Source: Litsea cubeba
Lineage: Eukaryota; Streptophyta; Magnoliopsida; Laurales; Lauraceae
Direction: 5' to 3'
Length of the DNA: 64,000 nucleotides
Assembly (NCBI GenBank): GCA_012931725.1
Contig: CM022951.1
Coordinates: forward strand, 14,988,611 to 15,052,610
Both the position numbers and the translations under genes were made by a program. Shown one piece after another: positions 51,701-57,700 of the stretch (the stretch's first letter is position 1; every line of letters starts with the position of its first letter). The notes beneath the pieces were generated by a model, which ran no database searches, had not been told where the DNA came from, and saw nothing but the letters and a program-made list of their open reading frames with translations.

Positions 51701-54700
51701 CTCCACCCCTTGCTTGGCTAGAGAATCCGCCATGACATCGGCCGACCTCCATACATGCTTAAACTCAACAATGCATTGCTCCTTGAGGGACAGCAAGGAG
51801 AGCTCTACATAGTATCATGTTGTCATCAAAAGAATTTTTTCCACAAGTTGAGAATGGGGTTTAAAATAGAAAAAGAAAAGAAAAGAAAAGAAAAGAAAGA
51901 AAAGAAAAGGTAATCTATGGTCTAAAACAATACCCAAGCCCAAGAGCATGGTTTGAGAAATTCAGTCAGACAATAATAGAGTTGATTATTCAGGGCCTCA
52001 GTCTGTCATTAAGACTACCCTATGTTCAAGAAGAAAAGAAATGACTATGTTGACAGAAGAAAAGAAATGACTGCATAGTCATGCTTTATGTTGATGACAT
52101 TACTGTCTGGTAGATGATGGAAAAAAATATTGAATCGAAAAATTATCTTTAAAGATTGAAATTAAAAATTCCAGTCCACTTAAAACATTTCTAGAAGATT
52201 GAGGTAGATGGGAAGGCTAAGATGACCATGATAATTGATCTAGTCCTCAACCAGTTTATCTGCCAACCTATCTATCTTCTTTTTAATTAAAAAATACACC
52301 TTCTCTATTGTTAAAAATCAAAGAAAATAAAACTTCTGAGGATGCGTTTTATATAAGATTATATAAGTTTACTCAGGCAGAAAAGAGAGTGGGACCATTA
52401 TTTTCATCAGAGCCCACATAACTGGAAGATTCTTGGTATGCAGAATCATGGGAAGACGTTTGGTATTCATGAAGGTAACATGATATCCAGCAGTAGTTAG
52501 CTAACTAATTGAAAATAAATTCATTGAAATCTGTGGGACGTGTATAACAGATGAAAGATATAGCAAACCAGAGGATGTACCAGTAACGGTACAAATTTTT
52601 GTAGCTATTAAAGTGGTCCCATCAGCTGTTGGAAAGTGATAGGAGTAATTGTATTGTAATAGCTAGTCAATAATGAATCATCAGATATATGGCAAGAAGC
52701 ACCAGAGTCGGATCAATAGCAAGGAGCTTTTATCTGTAGTGTTGCCAGTAGTGGTGGCAGAGAAGTTCGCTCACTTGAGATGTGAGAAGATTCTGTTGCA
52801 TTGTTTCATCAATAAGTGATGCAAGAGCTTATGGCCTAGATCCAATGGGCCATGTGATTGATCAGGCCCTTGCTTATTTGGATCGATCAAACTGATCACA
52901 AAATCTTTTAATCCAACTTAATTGGTGCTTAATCAAACATAAGGAGTTCAAACAGGAATTTTAATGGGGCTAAATTGGGGTTTCAAATATTTAAATTTAA
53001 AGTGGGCCAGAATCAAACACAAGTAAGGCCTCACCATGAAGCATCATTTTACAAGACAATACATGCTTTACAAGTAGGACCCATATCAATCAAAGTATCA
53101 TCAACAAAGTGGGACCCACCCGAGTGGGATGCCCAATGACTTCAAGAGCAAGTAACCTTCAATAAGAAGATTTCCAATTAACAGTCCAAGAGAAGAGGCT
53201 TTCCTTAATTCAAGGAGCATTACAAAGGGAGGAAGTTCAAAGTAAGCAAGTGGAGAAAAAACTCTGCAAAGTATATGCCAACACATCACTAGTTCGAACA
53301 ACTTCTTTTGGTTTGTTGAGTTGTTCTTTCTATTAGGACTCTTTCATTTAGGATTTTCATATTGCTTTTAGTGCCTTGATGAATGGTGGAAATTAAAAGT
53401 AGTCTTTGTGGGTTAAAAGTTTATATATAAGCATTTAGTAAGGATGTTGGAGTGAGGCTTGCTTTTATGATAATTTTCTTCAACAAAATTGCCATTTGTG
53501 TGCAATTTCCAGAGTATCTCTGTTAAGTCCATAAATTTGCATCATTTAGGTTATCATTTCAGGTAGAATTATGGACTTAATACGGATAAATGCACCACTT
53601 TTTTTACATAAATTCCATCATTTTATGCATTTTCCATTCAAAATTGAGAATTTAGGCCTTTCATACAAATTCCCTGTATTATTAAACTTTTTCATGAATA
53701 TCCCCAATCTTTCGAAGAATCCTAGTTATATAGGACTCTTCACGGAGTCATCCAGTCGATCAAGACTCTTTAGTACTTCACTGGTTGAGCTAGTTTACGA
53801 GGAATGAGAATTGTAGGACCCACAGAACCCTAGGGAGGATTTTGAAGGGTCCTAGTTTCATCAGGACTCTGTTACGGGACCCACTTTCATCAAGACTGTT
53901 ATGGGGACCCACTTTTAAGGCATACGATCATCTTGGGCCCGCATTACTGAATTGAAGCTGAGAAAGAAGTAAATTGAAGAATTCACCAAGTGGACCCCCC
54001 ACACACACACGTGAAGGTCGACAAGGGGGTCCACGAATCTTGCACATGTCCAAGAGCCCTAGTTGAAGTGAAAGACCTCTTGTGGGCCTCACCATTCAAG
54101 CAGAAGAGATGTCCCACATGGCAGGGTCCACATTAGCTGCAGATTTGAAATAGTTTGAATTATCTCTTCAATAATTCAAAAAAGATAATTCTGGTGGGAG
54201 ATAAAAGTTAAGGAGTTTTGAATGAGCCACAACTTGATCCCCACCCATTCCTGGATTAAATTCAATGTGCAGATAGAAAGTGCTTTTTCAATTCAAGATT
54301 TGAAAGTCAATCCGGTTTTTCTAAAGACAACATATCTTAAAATGGTCATAACTCTCAATCCGAGCGTCGGATCGGCACAATCGACCTACCGTTGGAAAGC
54401 TGTTTCAGAGTAGATGTCTGTGGAGCCCAAGATTGTTGCAAATTGGAGCTAAATTGACAAAGTTATGGGGCTGAATAGTTGCAGGTAAATTTTTCGGCGG
54501 GATTGCAAATAAAATTTGCACCATTGAAGTATAACTGTTGCACATCCATATGTGGGACCCCATCTGAAGATCAGCTAAGCTGCCACCTAACCTCATCTCC
54601 ATTCAAGCTAAGAAGGATAAGATCTCCCTCTCATCTTTGGAGATAACCCTAATCCCAAGCTGCAAAAAGGTGTTTAGATACAACGAACTAGGTGGAGCCA

Positions 54701-57700
54701 AAAACTTTAAAAGGAGGCCACCATGGGAGGCTCGAAGAAATTTTTCTCACCAGCCAAGGACATCGCATTTCTCTCTCCTTCTCTTCTCTACTTCTCTTCC
54801 CCCATATTCTGTATTTTCTGAGTTTTTTTAAGGTATTTCTGGAGCCTTGTTTCAGACACTTAGGCATAGAAAGAGAATTTCTGAGAGAATCATTGTAAGG
54901 ACTTGATGAGTTTAATGAAGATACTCCTGAAGTTCTTTTCAATGGCTGGCTAGACTTTTGGATTGGAGCACAAAGATGAAGTTAAGTAGATTTTCATTTT
55001 AATTCATGTGATCGTTCTATTTCTTCTCTCTCTTTTAATGAATGTCTTATTAGAATAATAGATCTTTCTTCATGACTAAGGCAAACCTCTGTTTTGGATT
55101 TTTACTGATTTGATCTTTGATCTCTTATGCTTGTTTTGATAGACTATGTTTAGGAATCAATTGCTTTGATAGTCTATACTTAACTTGATAGGTGATGCAT
55201 AGGAACTTTCAGTCTTTCATGAGCGAAGGAGATCTCGGACTTCAATTTTAATTAAAGCTGGTTTTTGCTATAGACAAATCATCCAGATCAGAAACATTTT
55301 GTTGTTTCTGATGCGAGATATTTTGAGACATAAGAGTAGATTAATGCATGAGTTAAGTGATTATCTCACTTAATAGATTCTGGATGTTCTAATCTATCTT
55401 TATCATTGATATTTTCTGCATTTTTTATTTAATTCAAGTTTCTGATCTGCTACACCTCATTTTCTGTTTAGTTTAAAAAGTTCAGATTTTAATTTTTAAC
55501 TTAGTACGGTTCTCTGTGAGATCGACCTGTATTTGCCACTGTCTTATGCAGACAACTGTGCACTTGCCGTTTTTAATGGGTTGGATTTAATTCACATCAA
55601 TCTCACACGGGATCAAAGATCAACAGTGAATTTTCACGATCAATGGTAATAGAGAGTCTCTACTTTCATTCTTGTTTGAGTGGGGTTTTCTGTATGAATG
55701 CAAAAACGGGGTATCTTGGGTCACCATTGATCAGGATTGGCTTCCTTCACTGTGCCAATAAGTTGTTAAATCTCAGTAGTAGGATCAATAGGAGATTTTG
55801 TTTGAGATGCACCAGCGAAGAGTGTGACAGATTTGTATGATGGAGGACCGCTCATGTCTCATTTTCTATATGGGTTTAAGCATTGTCCAGAACAACATAC
55901 AGGGAAGAAAATTAGGATAGGTTGAAGAAAATGGGACATAATGGTTGACCAAAGACACCATCAAGAAACTGTATTTTCAACATTAATCTGCAAATGGTGG
56001 AGATATGAGACAATATGTTTCACGAAAAGGGAACACCAACAAGTAAAACATGTTTTCATGTGTTTTCACAGTTACTCATAGCAAAAAATGTCATCCTCAA
56101 TTTCTTTTTGACATCTCCTTTAAACGTTTGCTGCCATTCAGAAACCACGCTTAAGGATAGATAGAAAAAGATGACAGAAGGATAAGAAAGAATTAGAAAA
56201 AAGGATGGAATAGTACATACTTCAAGAAAGATTATGTAAACCGAATGGGGGAGGGGAAAAATTTTGATGGTAGAGGGACCAAGCTTACCCAAACTGGGAA
56301 TATTTTGGGGCAACATAGACGCAACCTTATCTGTAAACTGCAGAATCCAGCAGATTAGAAGATGCCTACTAAACCATATACTAGGTAGATATAAAATTAA
56401 TTACAAATTATTTTCAATTAAACCTGAAGGACTGGCCGATAAACAGATGCCGCTAGATAGATTCCTTGTTCAGGAAGCATGGCTGCAGTCCCATAGCCTT
56501 CCGGTTGTACATTTGTGCCTTTCCTGCCCCAGCCTCGATTAAATCTACTCCTGCAGCAATGAAATAAGTCATAAATCTGTAAAAACCATTCCATGAAAAC
56601 ATATAGCCATAATAGAAAATAAAATCACAAGCATCTGCAGGTTGATCATGAAAAGACACAAACTGATTGACCCCTTTGAAAGGAGACCATGAGTATTTGA
56701 GAGATGAAAAGGCAGGATCAATTCTTTCTTATGAACAAAGGGCCATCAAAGCAGTTCTCAGCAGCATGACCGCAGATATGTTGAGTTAATCATCCTAAGA
56801 CAATTAATTTAAAAAGTATAAAAAATGCAAGAGAACATCCGGGGAAAAACCAAAGGGAAAAATTGAGAGGAAGAGTACGCCACTCGTAGAAAGCAATAAG
56901 GGAAGGGACAAGGGTTGCAACAGGGGTTTTGGGAAGAAAGTAGAGAAAGATAGGGGGGGGGGGGGAAGGTCAAGTTACTGATATATATGGATTTTTCTTA
57001 AACTCATTAAATTTCTCTAAAGTTCAACTCAGCCATCTCTACTTGGAAAAATAAAAAAGTTTACTAGTTGACTTGACGTGTAGACGGAGTTTTGGAAAAA
57101 CTTACCCACAAAGTTATACGTGACAAAGTTACCCGGTTAGTGACTGGGATGAGTCGACTCATCCAAGTTCAAATATAAATTGTCGGATTGAAAAAGTATT
57201 GATGAATGAATGTGTGGAGGCGGCTTCTCTTAATAAGTTGCCTTTACAGGTTGCCACCCATAAGGGATATACAACGTCAATTTGACTTTTTTATACCTAA
57301 GTCCATAGTACTTAATAAACCTTCTTACCAAATCACTCGACTGAAAATAAAAAAGCTAATAAGCAAGTTACTGAGGCTAATTTCACGAGGGTCAATTCTG
57401 GAGAGCATGATCCTCTGCTGTTTGAACACTTCGGCGCCTAGGAAACATAGCGCAAGCAATATATGTGTAGACACCATAGCCATCTATAAAACACCATATA
57501 AGCACGTGTACCAATTGCATGCATGAGGTGCTAATAGGGTGATAGAGTATTTTAAGATTGATTTGGAAATGGTTACAATCAAATCTGGATCAAACTGGGT
57601 GATGAATGAAAAACTGCCTTTCAAGTTTTCATGAGTACTTGAATGAGTGAGGCGGTATCTCATTTGAGTTATCACATGCACCTAGTACATTTATACAAGT

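Noticed and set aside
52100..52140. Intact reverse transcriptase gene
   Set aside because: Only the YVDD block and the neighbouring W-FEKF block survive, with stops around them.
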